Source: Methanosarcina sp. DH2 (lineage in GTDB: Archaea; Halobacteriota; Methanosarcinia; Methanosarcinales; Methanosarcinaceae). Taken from it: a stretch of 64,000 nt of DNA. A model generated the notes under the pieces. That model worked only from the letters and a program-made list of their open reading frames with translations, had not been told where the DNA came from and searched no databases. Shown piece by piece: positions 17,948 to 27,692 of the stretch (the first letter of the stretch is position 1; each line of letters begins with the position of its first letter). The DNA is taken from the NCBI RefSeq assembly GCF_020804225.1, contig NZ_WJBI01000014.1, positions 123,875 to 187,874 on the forward strand. The letters run 5' to 3'. Position numbers and translations under genes: made by a program.

Positions 17948-18868
17948 ATGACTTTTTCTGAAATACATAGCAAGCCGACAACTATAGATTCAGAGGATCT
18001 CCTTACATCCGATATTTTCGGGTGTTGCTCTTTTTTAAGTTACCCTGAGCTTCTTGAGCATGTTTTAAGAGAAGCGGTGCATTTTGGTTCCAGGGATAAT
18101 CTCTGTGTTCCTGAAACCGTGCTTTCAGAAGAATACCTTTTTTGGCCCAAGTTTCGTACAGGAAGATCACAAACAGAACCTGATGTGTTGATAATACTCA
18201 GGCACTCGGGAAACCGGTGTACACTTGTTTTAATCGAAGCGAAATTCAATTATGAGAAGTCTTCTGAAGCTGATTACACAGTAGAAGATGTAACTGACCA
18301 GCTGGCAAGAGAGTTAATGATTATTGAGAATCGGGAGATTTGTAGCCAAAATCCTGCTTTGGAAGGCTTTGAGATAGCATCAAAATATCTAATTTATGTG
18401 ACGGCGCACGATGTTATTCCTGAAAAAGCGCTTAAAGACTCCTCAAATGAATTTTTTGAGAAGACGATGAATCATGGAAGTATTTGTTATAGGGATATTG
18501 CCGAAGTCCCTCTATACTGGTTGCCCTGGTGGAAAATTGAACAACTCATATCCAGGAATGGTTTTTTTGGTCATGAAGAGGGCGCAAAAAACAGAATCGT
18601 AAAACATATACGTGAAGTGTTGAGGGCAAAAAGGCTCTGCAGGTTTTATGGATTGAATCCCTTCGACTTCAATTCAATTGCATATTCCTATTTATCTATA
18701 GCTAAAGTTCGGCTTGAATCTGACATGTATGCAAAATCCTACACTTTTGATACAATGTTTTCAAAAATCCCATACGGATATCTCATTTTGGATAAAGAAA
18801 AAAGGTACTATTTCGGACTGGTAATTCCGAAAATCGTTTCCCATTATCAACCGGAGGAAAAAATATGA
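17948..18868 (+). CDS. PD-(D/E)XK nuclease-like protein
   Basis: A 306-residue protein. GGAG at 17936-17939 supports ATG 17948 over an in-frame TTG at 17927. After an N-terminal helical region, TEPDVLIIL (~residue 80) and TLVLIEAKFNYEKS (~95) give the D...ExK of a PD-(D/E)XK nuclease. A helical segment with many Glu follows and then YVTAHDVIP, a typical later strand. The C-terminal 120 residues (YWLPWWKIEQLI and beyond) are unassigned. It overlaps the next gene (ATGA-like junction, 18865-18868), so the two are coupled. It probably belonged originally behind the uvrD-like gene and works on DNA ends with it. Confidence 0.6.
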   Translation: MTFSEIHSKPTTIDSEDLLTSDIFGCCSFLSYPELLEHVLREAVHFGSRDNLCVPETVLSEEYLFWPKFRTGRSQTEPDVLIILRHSGNRCTLVLIEAKFNYEKSSEADYTVEDVTDQLARELMIIENREICSQNPALEGFEIASKYLIYVTAHDVIPEKALKDSSNEFFEKTMNHGSICYRDIAEVPLYWLPWWKIEQLISRNGFFGHEEGAKNRIVKHIREVLRAKRLCRFYGLNPFDFNSIAYSYLSIAKVRLESDMYAKSYTFDTMFSKIPYGYLILDKEKRYYFGLVIPKIVSHYQPEEKI

Positions 18869-19497
18869 ATAACTCGGAATTTTCTGAAAAGCTAGATCAA
18901 TCTTTTAGAAACATGACTTCTTTTTTTCAGGAGCTTGCCTCTCTTTTGAGGGACTGCGACCGTCTCATGGGAGAAGAAGGATATACGACCTTTAATGGAA
19001 ATACAGCTGTGTATGAACAGAGTAGATCAGTGCTTTATCCAGAAGCATGGTTCCCGGCATATCTTAGCAGAGCATATGTGTCTGAAGAGGAAGCTGAGGA
19101 CAGATCCTTTAACCGTGTTCTATTCATAAGCCTGTTTTTAAGATATGGGGGAGGAGGCTGCCATGACGTTAGAATGATAGGTAATGTTCCACTTCTCGTA
19201 GCTGGAATTATCGTTCCAGCTAATCCGAAGTCATTTAGATTTGAAGGCTGGCTAACAAAAAGGTGGTTCTGGGTTGATGAATCTGAAAAAATGAATGTTT
19301 TAAATGAGAATATTCCGAAAATCAGAGTTTTCGATGTCAAAAAAGGAGAGTACAACAACTCAAAGTCAATCAAAACATTTGCATATCCATTTGAAAAGGT
19401 TACGGGAACAGCTGATTTAAGAAGTAAAATAATTGAAAAGCTGCTCGAAATTGCAGAAAACATTTCGGATGCAACAGATCCGGAAATTCTTACGTAA
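18865..19497 (+). CDS. Hypothetical protein coupled to the PD-(D/E)XK gene
   Basis: A 210-residue protein whose ATG overlaps the stop of the nuclease-like gene by 4 bp; GGAGG lies just upstream. The first 40 residues look like an amphipathic helical pair (FSEKLDQSFRNMTSFFQEL). The middle has a Gly-rich turn (LRYGGGGCHDV) followed by hydrophobic strands (VPLLVAGIIVP). The C-terminus is helical. I do not recognise a family. The tight coupling suggests a partner or regulator of the nuclease-like protein, in a cluster that ends here at paired hairpins. Confidence 0.55.
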   Translation: MNNSEFSEKLDQSFRNMTSFFQELASLLRDCDRLMGEEGYTTFNGNTAVYEQSRSVLYPEAWFPAYLSRAYVSEEEAEDRSFNRVLFISLFLRYGGGGCHDVRMIGNVPLLVAGIIVPANPKSFRFEGWLTKRWFWVDESEKMNVLNENIPKIRVFDVKKGEYNNSKSIKTFAYPFEKVTGTADLRSKIIEKLLEIAENISDATDPEILT

Positions 19498-19513
19498 TGC
19501 ATAAATCGTGAAA

Positions 19514-19583
19514 TAAGGAGGGAGCCTTTGTCCCTTCTTTAAAAAATATAAAAACTGGGAACCGGGATTGGAATCCGGCTCCC
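19514..19583. terminator. Two hairpins between convergent genes
   Basis: AAGGAGGGA...TCCCTTCTT (19514-19541, followed by T then A runs) and GGGAACCGGGATT..AATCCGGCTCCC (19557-19583) are stem-loops in the gap between the plus-strand hypothetical gene and the minus-strand YhaN-like gene. The arrangement is that of a bidirectional terminator. Confidence 0.55.
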
Positions 19584-19668
19584 GATTGAAAGTGCTTCAC
19601 AACAATTTATGCAAAACGTTTTCGTTTCAATTCTTCTGATTCAACTCTTTTAAGCTTTAACTCTCTAA

Positions 19669-22600
19669 TTATACTGCATCAAGGTCTACAGTCCGGGCTT
19701 CGGGGAACCTTTCTACAAGCATCTTTACGGTTTCGGGATGGCAGGTGAAGTAAAAGACCTGGTTTCCTGACATAAGGTCCTTTATAGCTTCACAGGTGCT
19801 TTTGCAGCGTTCAGGGTCAAAGTTCACCAGCACGTCATCAAAAACGATAGGAAGAGATTCCGAATGCCTCCCGAATTCCCTTATAAAACCGAAACGCAGG
19901 GAGAGATAAAGCTGTTCAGCCGTTCCCCGGCTGAGTTCCTGGATGCCTTTATGACGCCCTTCCCGGTCTTCAACATAGATTTCGGAAGAGTTGAGCGGGG
20001 AATAAATCCTCGTGTACCTGCCCCCGGTAATCTTTGAGAAAAAGGCCTGGGATTCCACGATAACTGCAGGCTGCCTTTCCTTTTCATAGACTTGGATTGC
20101 TTTAGTAAGGATCTTTTGGGCTAAGACCAGAGAAGCCCACTCCCTTGACTTTTCGTGTAGTCCTTCCAGCAGGCTCTTCTGCATTACCCTTGCCAGAGAA
20201 CCTTCACTTCCGTGTTCGAGCTGTTCAATCTGGTTTCCTATCGCTCCGCGCCTGTCCATATTCTCGGAGGTCTTATGTTCAAGAGTTTCCAGGCATTCCT
20301 CCAGCCGGCGGTTTTCTTCTTTCAGGCCCAGGGGATCGGAGGCTTGCAGTTCTTCTACGAAAATATCATACTTTTCCCCGTCCCCGGAAATCCTCCGGAT
20401 CTGCTGTTCAGCTTCCCTAACCCTGTTTTCAAGTTCGGTTCGCTGGGCCCAAAGCCGTGCATTTTCACAGAACTCTTCTTCCGTCCCTGCAGAACCGGAT
20501 TCAAGAAGAACTGCAAGTTCTTCTGCAGCTTTTTCATACTTATCCAGGGCTACCTGAAGTTCAATATCGAGTTCTATTGATTTTGTTTTCAGCTGCTTCA
20601 GGCTTCTTACCTCATCGGATGCCTTTTCAAGGTCCGAACGGAGTTTTTCAACCTGGGTGTCAAAAGAAAGTCCGGAAAGCGGACGTCCACATCCTTGCAG
20701 GACCACGGCCACCTTTGCTTCATAGGCTTCTATCGACATTCTGCTGGAAGTTATCTCTTCTTCAAGTTTCCGGATTGCCCGCTGCCTGTCAAAACACCTT
20801 CCGATTACCGAAAAGATTTCAAGCACACTTTCTACTGAAAGCGAGGGGTCAAGCCCGTAAACCCCAAGCCAGCGAGTCCACTTTTCGGACAGAGCATCAC
20901 GTGCCTTTTTCTCCTCAAGGAGCTGGGCTTCCAGTTCTTCTTTTTTACGGTTAAGATCTTCGGACTCAACTTCAAGTTTTCTCACTCTTTCGGCTTGGTT
21001 AAATGCAAAACTTACGTCCTCCCGGAGCTTTGCTATTTCACTTTCGAGTATGATTCCCGAAACAGACCTTTCACAGGCTTCCAGAACACAAAGGGCTTCT
21101 TTTTCGTACTTTTTAATAGCAGCTTCCCTGAGCTGTACCTGTTTATCCAGTTCTTTAACACTTTTTTGCTTTTCCAGGCAGGCTTTGATCGCAGATAGGA
21201 GGTCAAGCACATGCTCGGTAGAAATTTCCGGGTCGAGTCCTGAAGAAAGAAGCCACTCTTTCCATTCCTGAAGAACCTCTCCTTGCCCTTCCTCTCCTGC
21301 CTTCAGCTTACCCTCAAGCTCTTGATAACCTACACTTAACCTCCCCAGCTTCTTCTGGAGCTTATCCTTTCCCTGGCGCAGTTCTCCGGCAGTTTTCAAA
21401 TCTACCAGGATCCTTTGCAGCTCATCGGCTTTCTGTTCCCGTACCGAAGGGTCAGGAATGTCTTCAAAGCCGCACTTTTTTGCCCGGGTTTTCATTTGTT
21501 CTTTCAGGGCGCTAATCTCTCTGGATAGCTTTTCTTTTGAGTTCTGCACTTTCTGTTTTCTGTATTCGGTTTCCTCAAGGTGTTCCTCCCCGGCAGGAGG
21601 GTTTGAGAACTTTTTCCTGGCTTTCAGGAAGTATGCGGCAGAAGTAGCGAAAAGGAGGAAAAATATAACAAGTCCGGAAAGTAGGGTGCCGTTCATGTAC
21701 TCGTATGCTAGGACTATGCCGCCTGCAAGCAGGAGCATTCCTGCAGGCCAGAGAGGAAGCCCTCCCTCATTCCCGATTTCCCTGGGTCTGAAAGTTGCAA
21801 AAAGCATCTCTTCTTTTTCCAGGTCTTTATCCAGGATTTTGAGTTCGCTTTCCTTTTCCCTGAGGAGAGGGTGGTTCACCCTAAGGTAGCTTACAGCTTC
21901 AAGCCCCTGTTTCACTTCTTCAGGGTTGAGAAGCTTTGAGTATGCCTCGAGCTTCTCTTCCAGGGCTTCGATTTCGCCGCGGACTTCTTCGATTTCCCCA
22001 AGGGCAAGTTCGAGCCTGTCGCGGTATCTCTCGATTGTTTTTTCTGCCTCCTCCATTTCCCTTCGCTTTCCGAGCACGGTTTCCTTTGAAGGGGTTGAAC
22101 GCTCGAAACGGGCAAGGGTATTTTCGTCCCAGCCTTCCCCAAGCCCTGAAAGGGTTTCCTCTAGTTCGGCTTTTCTGGTTTGGACTTCCCGGGTTTCGAA
22201 AAGGAGGAAGTCCTTATCAGCCCGATATTTCTCGATTCCGTTTCCAAGTTCGATTACCTGGTCTCTGTGCACTAGGAGGCTTTCTTCAAAGACATCTTTT
22301 TCCTGAAGGACCCGCTCGATGCTGGTGAGGACCTGCTTGAGCTCGTTTTTGGTCTCCTTTATTCTAGTCTCAATTTCCTCTACTGCCTTCCGCATCTTGA
22401 TGATGGTTTCCTTTGCAGGGATGGAACGGTCAAAGCGGTCCAGAGCCTCTTCATCCCAGTCCGGTCCAAGTTCCAGGAGGAGCTCGGAAAGCACGGCTTC
22501 TTCCTGCCTGAGGTTTGATTCCAGGGTAGGGAGCGTTTTTACTTCGGACCTGTACTTTTCAAGCCCGCTTTCCAGTTCTAGCACCGCATCTTTCTGTCCG

Positions 22601-23535
22601 AGCAGGCTTTCGTCTGGAGAAAGGCTTCGTTCATTAACGGCATTTTTTTCCAGTTCCTGCTCCAGCCTTGAAATGTTCTCCCTTATTTCCTCAATTTTTT
22701 CCAAGAGCCTTTCAAGCTTTTCTTCCCCTTTTTCTGGAAAACTTTCAAGCCCGGGCAAAGCTCCAAGGGCACCTTTTGACTCTTGCAGGGCTCTCCAGTC
22801 TTCCCAGACGGAAAGCAGGTTTTGAATGTGGTTTAATTTTTTCCGTATATTCTGAGACTTTTCTTTTAACTGATCAATTTCCAGGTTTCTCTGTTCCAGT
22901 TCGAAATGAAGCGAATCGTATTTTTTCTGGGCTCCTTCAAGCTCGGCAATTTTTTCTTCGGTTTTCCTTATTTCCCTGAACAGCTCGTTTATGAAGGGCT
23001 TGCTTCCCTTGGGTTTATACAGCTTGCTTTCCATGCTGCTGATGGATTCCATCAGCCCGGAAATGGAAACTCCGACCCCGGTGCCTGCACTGTAAAGTTT
23101 ACTGTTGATTCTCTGGTCGTTCAGGGTCTCAAAACTCTGCAACTCTTCAAGGCCAAAAGCATAGATGTTTTCAAAGACGTTCCTGTCCGCATGGCCCAGG
23201 AGTTTGAGAAGTTCGGTTTTGCCCCCTGTATTTCCATCTGGAAGCACGACTTTTACGTCGTCTTTTCTGCCTGTGTTTCTTTCTATTACCCAGCGCTCCC
23301 CTAAGGAATCAGTTACAGCAAGCCTTCCCCCATGCTGCCCCCCTTCAAGCGGGGGATAAAGGTTGCAGAGCCTTGTGTTGGGGATGCCAAAAAACATCCT
23401 CCGGATAAAAGTGAATAATGTTGACTTTCCTGCTTCATTTGCCCCTGTGAATATGACCAGGCCTGAGGGTAGGTCTTCCACCGACTTCCCGCAAAACTTA
23501 CCGAAACCGTCGATATAGATGGCATCAATTTTCAT
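19669..23535 (-). CDS. YhaN/SbcC/Rad50-like SMC-type ATPase
   Basis: A protein of about 1288 residues, starting at ATG 23535 (MKIDAIYIDGFGKF), with a GGAGGAAGAT ribosome site. An extra nine codons upstream are possible. Walker A is GANEAGKSTLF (~residues 36-46), with the AAA_27 hallmark IRRMFFGI after it. Two long coiled-coil arms rich in Glu, Lys and Leu span ~160-560 and ~620-1130, interrupted by a hydrophobic segment (PAGMLLLAGGIVLAYEY and another, ~585-630) that resembles the paired membrane helices of YhaN. The signature is LSRGTAEQLYLSLR, and Walker B is IVFDDVLVNFD. It pairs with the YhaO-like phosphoesterase just upstream (11-bp overlap). Together they probably process DNA ends, as SbcC/SbcD do. 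Confidence 0.88.
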   Translation of the reverse strand: MKIDAIYIDGFGKFCGKSVEDLPSGLVIFTGANEAGKSTLFTFIRRMFFGIPNTRLCNLYPPLEGGQHGGRLAVTDSLGERWVIERNTGRKDDVKVVLPDGNTGGKTELLKLLGHADRNVFENIYAFGLEELQSFETLNDQRINSKLYSAGTGVGVSISGLMESISSMESKLYKPKGSKPFINELFREIRKTEEKIAELEGAQKKYDSLHFELEQRNLEIDQLKEKSQNIRKKLNHIQNLLSVWEDWRALQESKGALGALPGLESFPEKGEEKLERLLEKIEEIRENISRLEQELEKNAVNERSLSPDESLLGQKDAVLELESGLEKYRSEVKTLPTLESNLRQEEAVLSELLLELGPDWDEEALDRFDRSIPAKETIIKMRKAVEEIETRIKETKNELKQVLTSIERVLQEKDVFEESLLVHRDQVIELGNGIEKYRADKDFLLFETREVQTRKAELEETLSGLGEGWDENTLARFERSTPSKETVLGKRREMEEAEKTIERYRDRLELALGEIEEVRGEIEALEEKLEAYSKLLNPEEVKQGLEAVSYLRVNHPLLREKESELKILDKDLEKEEMLFATFRPREIGNEGGLPLWPAGMLLLAGGIVLAYEYMNGTLLSGLVIFFLLFATSAAYFLKARKKFSNPPAGEEHLEETEYRKQKVQNSKEKLSREISALKEQMKTRAKKCGFEDIPDPSVREQKADELQRILVDLKTAGELRQGKDKLQKKLGRLSVGYQELEGKLKAGEEGQGEVLQEWKEWLLSSGLDPEISTEHVLDLLSAIKACLEKQKSVKELDKQVQLREAAIKKYEKEALCVLEACERSVSGIILESEIAKLREDVSFAFNQAERVRKLEVESEDLNRKKEELEAQLLEEKKARDALSEKWTRWLGVYGLDPSLSVESVLEIFSVIGRCFDRQRAIRKLEEEITSSRMSIEAYEAKVAVVLQGCGRPLSGLSFDTQVEKLRSDLEKASDEVRSLKQLKTKSIELDIELQVALDKYEKAAEELAVLLESGSAGTEEEFCENARLWAQRTELENRVREAEQQIRRISGDGEKYDIFVEELQASDPLGLKEENRRLEECLETLEHKTSENMDRRGAIGNQIEQLEHGSEGSLARVMQKSLLEGLHEKSREWASLVLAQKILTKAIQVYEKERQPAVIVESQAFFSKITGGRYTRIYSPLNSSEIYVEDREGRHKGIQELSRGTAEQLYLSLRFGFIREFGRHSESLPIVFDDVLVNFDPERCKSTCEAIKDLMSGNQVFYFTCHPETVKMLVERFPEARTVDLDAV

Positions 23536-24838
23536 GATCTTCCTCCGTGAGTAGGGCATCAAGCAGGATATTTTCAGCGCACTGAAGCAGTGATTTCATC
23601 TCTCCGTCATCAATTTTGCAAATGAGTTTTCTTCCGTTCCCGGAGTTAAAGAGAGGGGCAAGAACTTCATGAAACCCGTCCAGCGCCTTTTCATCATTCT
23701 TTAAACCCTCCATGATTTTAACCAGGTCTCCCACAAAGTCTTCCCTTTTCAGAAGCTGCTCCCTTTCTATGGGAAAGAGCGTTTCATCTTCAATGCGCTC
23801 TACCCAGACGAACTGCCTACCCCGGATCTCGTCCTCCCTGAGCAAATGGAGGAGATCTTCAAGAAATCCCTCTTCCCTGAGAGTGCGGTGCAGCGGTCCC
23901 CTTCCGTTGAGGACAAGCCTGCAAAGCGCTGACCTCCCTCCGGAATTTTCCCTGATGTCCTCAAGCTGGCTTTGAAGACTTTCGATCAGTTCCCCTTCTT
24001 TTTCCAGCCCTGCTATGGAAATTTCCCTTATATGCCAGCGGACAGAGTCGGTCTCAATGAACCTGGTAGAAATGGCTCCTCCAGAAGAAACCTCCACATA
24101 AAAGCACCCCCTTGCCCCGGTTTCGCCGGGATGCCTGCCTTGTGGGTTTCCGGGATATATCACAAGGGGGGCTTCTTTGCAAACTATAGAGGGAGTATGG
24201 ATGTGCCCAAGAGCCCAGTAATCATAGCTTAACTCCCTGAGGTCCTGCAGGGTACAGGGGGCATAAGGGTCATGCTCCGGGTTGCTTCCCACGCTGCAAT
24301 GCAGCAGCCCTATCGTAAATGGCCAGCTCTCTTCTTTTTTTGGGAATTCTTTCACAAGGTTTTTCATGATGTGCCGTGTTGGGTAGCTCATCCCAGCAAC
24401 AAGGGCGACAGTTCCTCCTTCCTTTTTGAATTCCACAACTTCGGCCCCGTCTCCCCTCATGATATGTACGTTTTCGGGCCACTTCAGGCTTGCCGACCAG
24501 CCGTCAAGGGGATCATGGTTCCCGTGGCAGATAAAAACCTGAATTCCGGCTGCTTCAAGCTTCCTAAGCCCCTCTATAAACCTGACCTGTGCATAAAGAC
24601 TCTTGTCGGCACTGTCATAAATATCCCCCGCGATAAGCAGGAAGTCAACTTCTTCATCCATACAGAATTCGACAACAGCCTCATAAGCCTGAAAGGTAGC
24701 TTTCGAAAGCCTTTCCCCCAGTTCCGGGTCAATCCCGGAAATTCCTGTAAATGGACTGTCAAGGTGCAAATCAGCAGCATGGACAAAACTCAAAATTCCG
24801 TCCCTACCAGCATCTGCTGACATTTTTCTTTTTTTCAT
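23525..24838 (-). CDS. YhaO/SbcD/Mre11-like DNA-repair metallophosphoesterase
   Basis: A calcineurin-like nuclease of about 437 residues. The metal motifs are clear: HAADLHLDSPF, IAGDIYD, CHGNHDPLDG, LLHCS and LGHIHTPS, followed by YPGNPQGRHPGETG, which is typical of the YhaO/SbcD group. The C-terminal ~180 residues are the capping/partner-binding part. TATATATA lies ~20-30 bp before ATG 24838, which suits a leaderless message. An in-frame ATG at 24856 falls within the TATA box and is less likely. It is the first gene of the two-gene operon with the YhaN-like ATPase. Confidence 0.88.
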   Translation of the reverse strand: MKKRKMSADAGRDGILSFVHAADLHLDSPFTGISGIDPELGERLSKATFQAYEAVVEFCMDEEVDFLLIAGDIYDSADKSLYAQVRFIEGLRKLEAAGIQVFICHGNHDPLDGWSASLKWPENVHIMRGDGAEVVEFKKEGGTVALVAGMSYPTRHIMKNLVKEFPKKEESWPFTIGLLHCSVGSNPEHDPYAPCTLQDLRELSYDYWALGHIHTPSIVCKEAPLVIYPGNPQGRHPGETGARGCFYVEVSSGGAISTRFIETDSVRWHIREISIAGLEKEGELIESLQSQLEDIRENSGGRSALCRLVLNGRGPLHRTLREEGFLEDLLHLLREDEIRGRQFVWVERIEDETLFPIEREQLLKREDFVGDLVKIMEGLKNDEKALDGFHEVLAPLFNSGNGRKLICKIDDGEMKSLLQCAENILLDALLTEEDHEN

Positions 24839-25507
24839 TGGAGGTACCCCTAACATATATATAAAATTTATACCTCCAACTGTATATTTTTAACCCAATT
24901 AAATATTTTGGTTTGAAGGTTTCAAAAACAAATATTTAAAATCAATTATTAATTTCGTGATTGTTTCTTAAATGTTTAATCCTTAGACTAAAGGAGCTTA
25001 AAATGACGCCATATTTCTCAAGATTTTATAAGACATTGAATAAATGCCGGCTCTGTAGAAAACCTATCCAAATCAGTTGCAACAAGCTGAATATTAATCA
25101 ACAAATAAAAGATCAACCCTAAAGTTCAAATTAATGGAGACTTTTCACCTCCAAGAATTTTTATAGAGCCTTTATGCCATCGACTAACACGCATTTATTT
25201 GATCCTCATAAAACGATTTCGTTTGCTAGCAAAATTTCTACGTGGACCGTTACTTCATCAAAATATAGATTTATTTCGTACTGCTTGTTGAACTTTAAAG
25301 AGATACTTTTAATAATAATCTTTAAAGATTTTTACTATTCCTTCGAATATAGTACCCCGGGAAAATAGAGAAATACTACACGATGATAAGTAAAGTGTGA
25401 GGAAATTACTTCAAAAGAACAAGACTTAAGAAGATTAGTGCTATCTTTAGTAGAAAACCCTTCATGAATAAAAATCAGATTTAATTAATGTTTTCAGGCA
25501 TGTGATT
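24839..25507. other. Divergent intergenic region with a solo IS end
   Basis: About 670 bp between divergent genes. A TATA box for the YhaO-like gene is at ~24855-24866. At 25048-25064 CGGCTCTGTAGAAAACC matches 16 of 17 bases of the terminal repeat of the dead IS at 49471-50477, so one end of a lost element remains here. A short dyad TGGAG...CTCCA is at ~25134-25152. No gene is supported. Confidence 0.45.
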
Positions 25508-27679
25508 ATGAGTAAACTTGAAAAACTTCAACCGGATGCGACTGTGAAATATATTCCCGCAGATAGTACACGAAGAAAACTACCTGGAAAAGGTTTTAGA
25601 ATCCTCTCTTTTATACCAGCCTTTAACTGGATCTCGTTACTATATCTAGGCCTGATTAACTCCAGTATTTTAAATATCGTTTGTGCTGTCGCTTATGGAT
25701 TAATAACATTTACCGTTCCCTCTTTATCTCCTCTTATTTGGATAGTGGGTATAGTTCACTATGAGGTCTCATATCGAATTGTAAAAAAGCAGATAATCAG
25801 TGACACAGGGAAGTCCACTACGCAAACAAAAATAACCCCTATTCATAATAGCACCTCCGTATCCAATGGATTCTCCGATATTGCTGTTCTCAAAGAACAG
25901 GAGTCTAAACAATCAATTTCTGCAATGCCTTCATATGCTCCGGAGGATGTTAGAGTTTCCGTTTCTCCTAACAGTACTTCCATCGCCAGCAGATTTTCTG
26001 ATATTGCTGTTCCTGGGGAACTGGAGTCTAAACAATCAATTCCTGTAAAGTCTTCGTATGCTTCGGAAGAAGTTAGGTTTTCCGTTTCTATGCAAAATCC
26101 ACATACGAAGTTTTTCACAGATATGGAGAGGAATGCTTCAAGAGAGGGGAAAACTGCAACCTTTGTCCCCTTTATGTCCTACTGGCCAACGTATACCAGC
26201 ATGAATAAGGCTCAACAAGCATGGTATTTTTATTGGCGCTCCCAAATTCACCAAGGAAATTACATTGATACCGATTTGTCCTACATTTTTGTGTTAATTT
26301 ATGAACTTCTCAGCGGCATCGGGTGGCAAGATCCACAGGATGGGTACCAAAAGCTCATGCAATTATGGGCAGCATATCGGAAAAAATTCCCTTCCTTAGA
26401 TCATTATCTAATGGGATGGACATTTGATTTTACACAGCAGTACAATTTGGAATATAGGCTTTCTGATGTAAATGAGTATCCTCGATTAACTCCCTCTGTC
26501 ATGACAGATATTTTAATAGCACGACATGCAGAAGATGTGCCACTTAAGCTTCATTTCTCGTTGATTGATGCTTTAAGTGATTATTCTCTTGTTAACAGCA
26601 AATTTTACAAAGACGGGAATCAAGATCTTATGCATGAGGCAATCCCAAGGGTGATTGCACTAGCAGATGCCGCTTTACGTAAAAATAAACAAAAAGGAAT
26701 TTTAGATACTTATGGACCGTCTAGTGTAAAGAAGCAGGAATATTATGCTTTTACAAGCGCAGTCTGCCCGCAAGCCAACAAAAAAATATACGTTACCGTA
26801 AAGGATTACTCCACATACCCTAACTTAAGAGCTTATATCAAAGAGCTTGTCAGGTATGGCGAAAACACTCTGCGTGAATTGCGAGGATACCAAGGACGAT
26901 TACGCGGCGTGACGATTGATGAGGAAACTGCAAAACTGATTCAAAATTTCTTGAAAAAGGAATATGGGCAACAGGCGACACAAGTAAATGGATTTTCGAA
27001 AAAGCCAAAAGTCCCATTAGATTTTGAAAAAATTATCGCAATCAAAATTGAGTCCAAAGAAGTAACTCAGACGCTTGGTCCGATCAGTCTTGATCCAACC
27101 ATTCCTGAGAAAAAAGAGCTGTTAACAGATATTCAAGAAGTCACTGCAATCTATACCGCTATTTCACCCAGCGCACGCAGTCTTTTAGATCGCTTGGAAA
27201 AATCATCATGGGAGTGCAGTGTAGCACAAGGAGATGAACCTTTAATAGCGGAGATTAACCGTTTGGCTGAACGCTATCTCGGTTGCTCACTTTTAGTAGC
27301 AGAGGCTTCTAAAATAATCGCCGAAGATGATTATCGGGATGAACTCGAGCATATTTATCAGAACCATCCTGTAACATCATCCGAGGGAAACGGTTCTAAA
27401 CTATTTGATTCATCAGTGTTAACCCCTGAGATGAAAGATTTTGTTGATGCTCTTTTACCGGTACAGCAAAAAGCGCTCTATGTACTGATAACAAGTGAGA
27501 ATCCACAGAATGATTTAGAAACAATTGCCGAGGAAGCAAATACAATGCCGCAGCTCCTCCTAGATGACATTAATTTGCTAGCAGTACAGCAAATTGGAGA
27601 AATTATTGTTGATGCTGCAGATCAGAAACCTCAAATTTTGGATGAATACATAGATTTACTCAAACAATCTGTCGCATAG
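25508..27679 (+). CDS. TerB-domain membrane protein of a BrxD/BrxHI module
   Basis: A 723-residue protein. Hydrophobic segments at ~30-85 (ILSFIPAFNWISLLYLGL, AVAYGLITFTV, LIWIVGIVHYEV) suggest two or three membrane helices. A linker carrying a 41-residue tandem duplication follows. Then comes the TerB-N region (~residues 210-420; FVPFMSYWPTYTSMNKAQQ, AWYFYWRSQIHQGNYIDTD) and a TerB-C-like C-terminus. ATG 25508 is preferred to the in-frame GTG at 25502. It is 13 bp ahead of the BrxD-like ATPase gene, in one operon with that and a BrxHI-like helicase. TerB proteins link membranes to stress and phage-defence ATPases; a sensor or anchor role is inferred. Confidence 0.72.
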   Translation: MSKLEKLQPDATVKYIPADSTRRKLPGKGFRILSFIPAFNWISLLYLGLINSSILNIVCAVAYGLITFTVPSLSPLIWIVGIVHYEVSYRIVKKQIISDTGKSTTQTKITPIHNSTSVSNGFSDIAVLKEQESKQSISAMPSYAPEDVRVSVSPNSTSIASRFSDIAVPGELESKQSIPVKSSYASEEVRFSVSMQNPHTKFFTDMERNASREGKTATFVPFMSYWPTYTSMNKAQQAWYFYWRSQIHQGNYIDTDLSYIFVLIYELLSGIGWQDPQDGYQKLMQLWAAYRKKFPSLDHYLMGWTFDFTQQYNLEYRLSDVNEYPRLTPSVMTDILIARHAEDVPLKLHFSLIDALSDYSLVNSKFYKDGNQDLMHEAIPRVIALADAALRKNKQKGILDTYGPSSVKKQEYYAFTSAVCPQANKKIYVTVKDYSTYPNLRAYIKELVRYGENTLRELRGYQGRLRGVTIDEETAKLIQNFLKKEYGQQATQVNGFSKKPKVPLDFEKIIAIKIESKEVTQTLGPISLDPTIPEKKELLTDIQEVTAIYTAISPSARSLLDRLEKSSWECSVAQGDEPLIAEINRLAERYLGCSLLVAEASKIIAEDDYRDELEHIYQNHPVTSSEGNGSKLFDSSVLTPEMKDFVDALLPVQQKALYVLITSENPQNDLETIAEEANTMPQLLLDDINLLAVQQIGEIIVDAADQKPQILDEYIDLLKQSVA

Positions 27680-27692
27680 GAGAGAAAACAAA

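Noticed and set aside
20145..23304. Many plus-strand frames opposite the YhaN-like gene
   Set aside because: They are mirror frames of a GC-richer coiled-coil gene with Ser/Phe/Leu-heavy composition and no starts of quality.
25174..25368. Plus-strand 64-codon frame upstream of the TerB gene
   Set aside because: Low-complexity AT-rich translation without ribosome site or motif.
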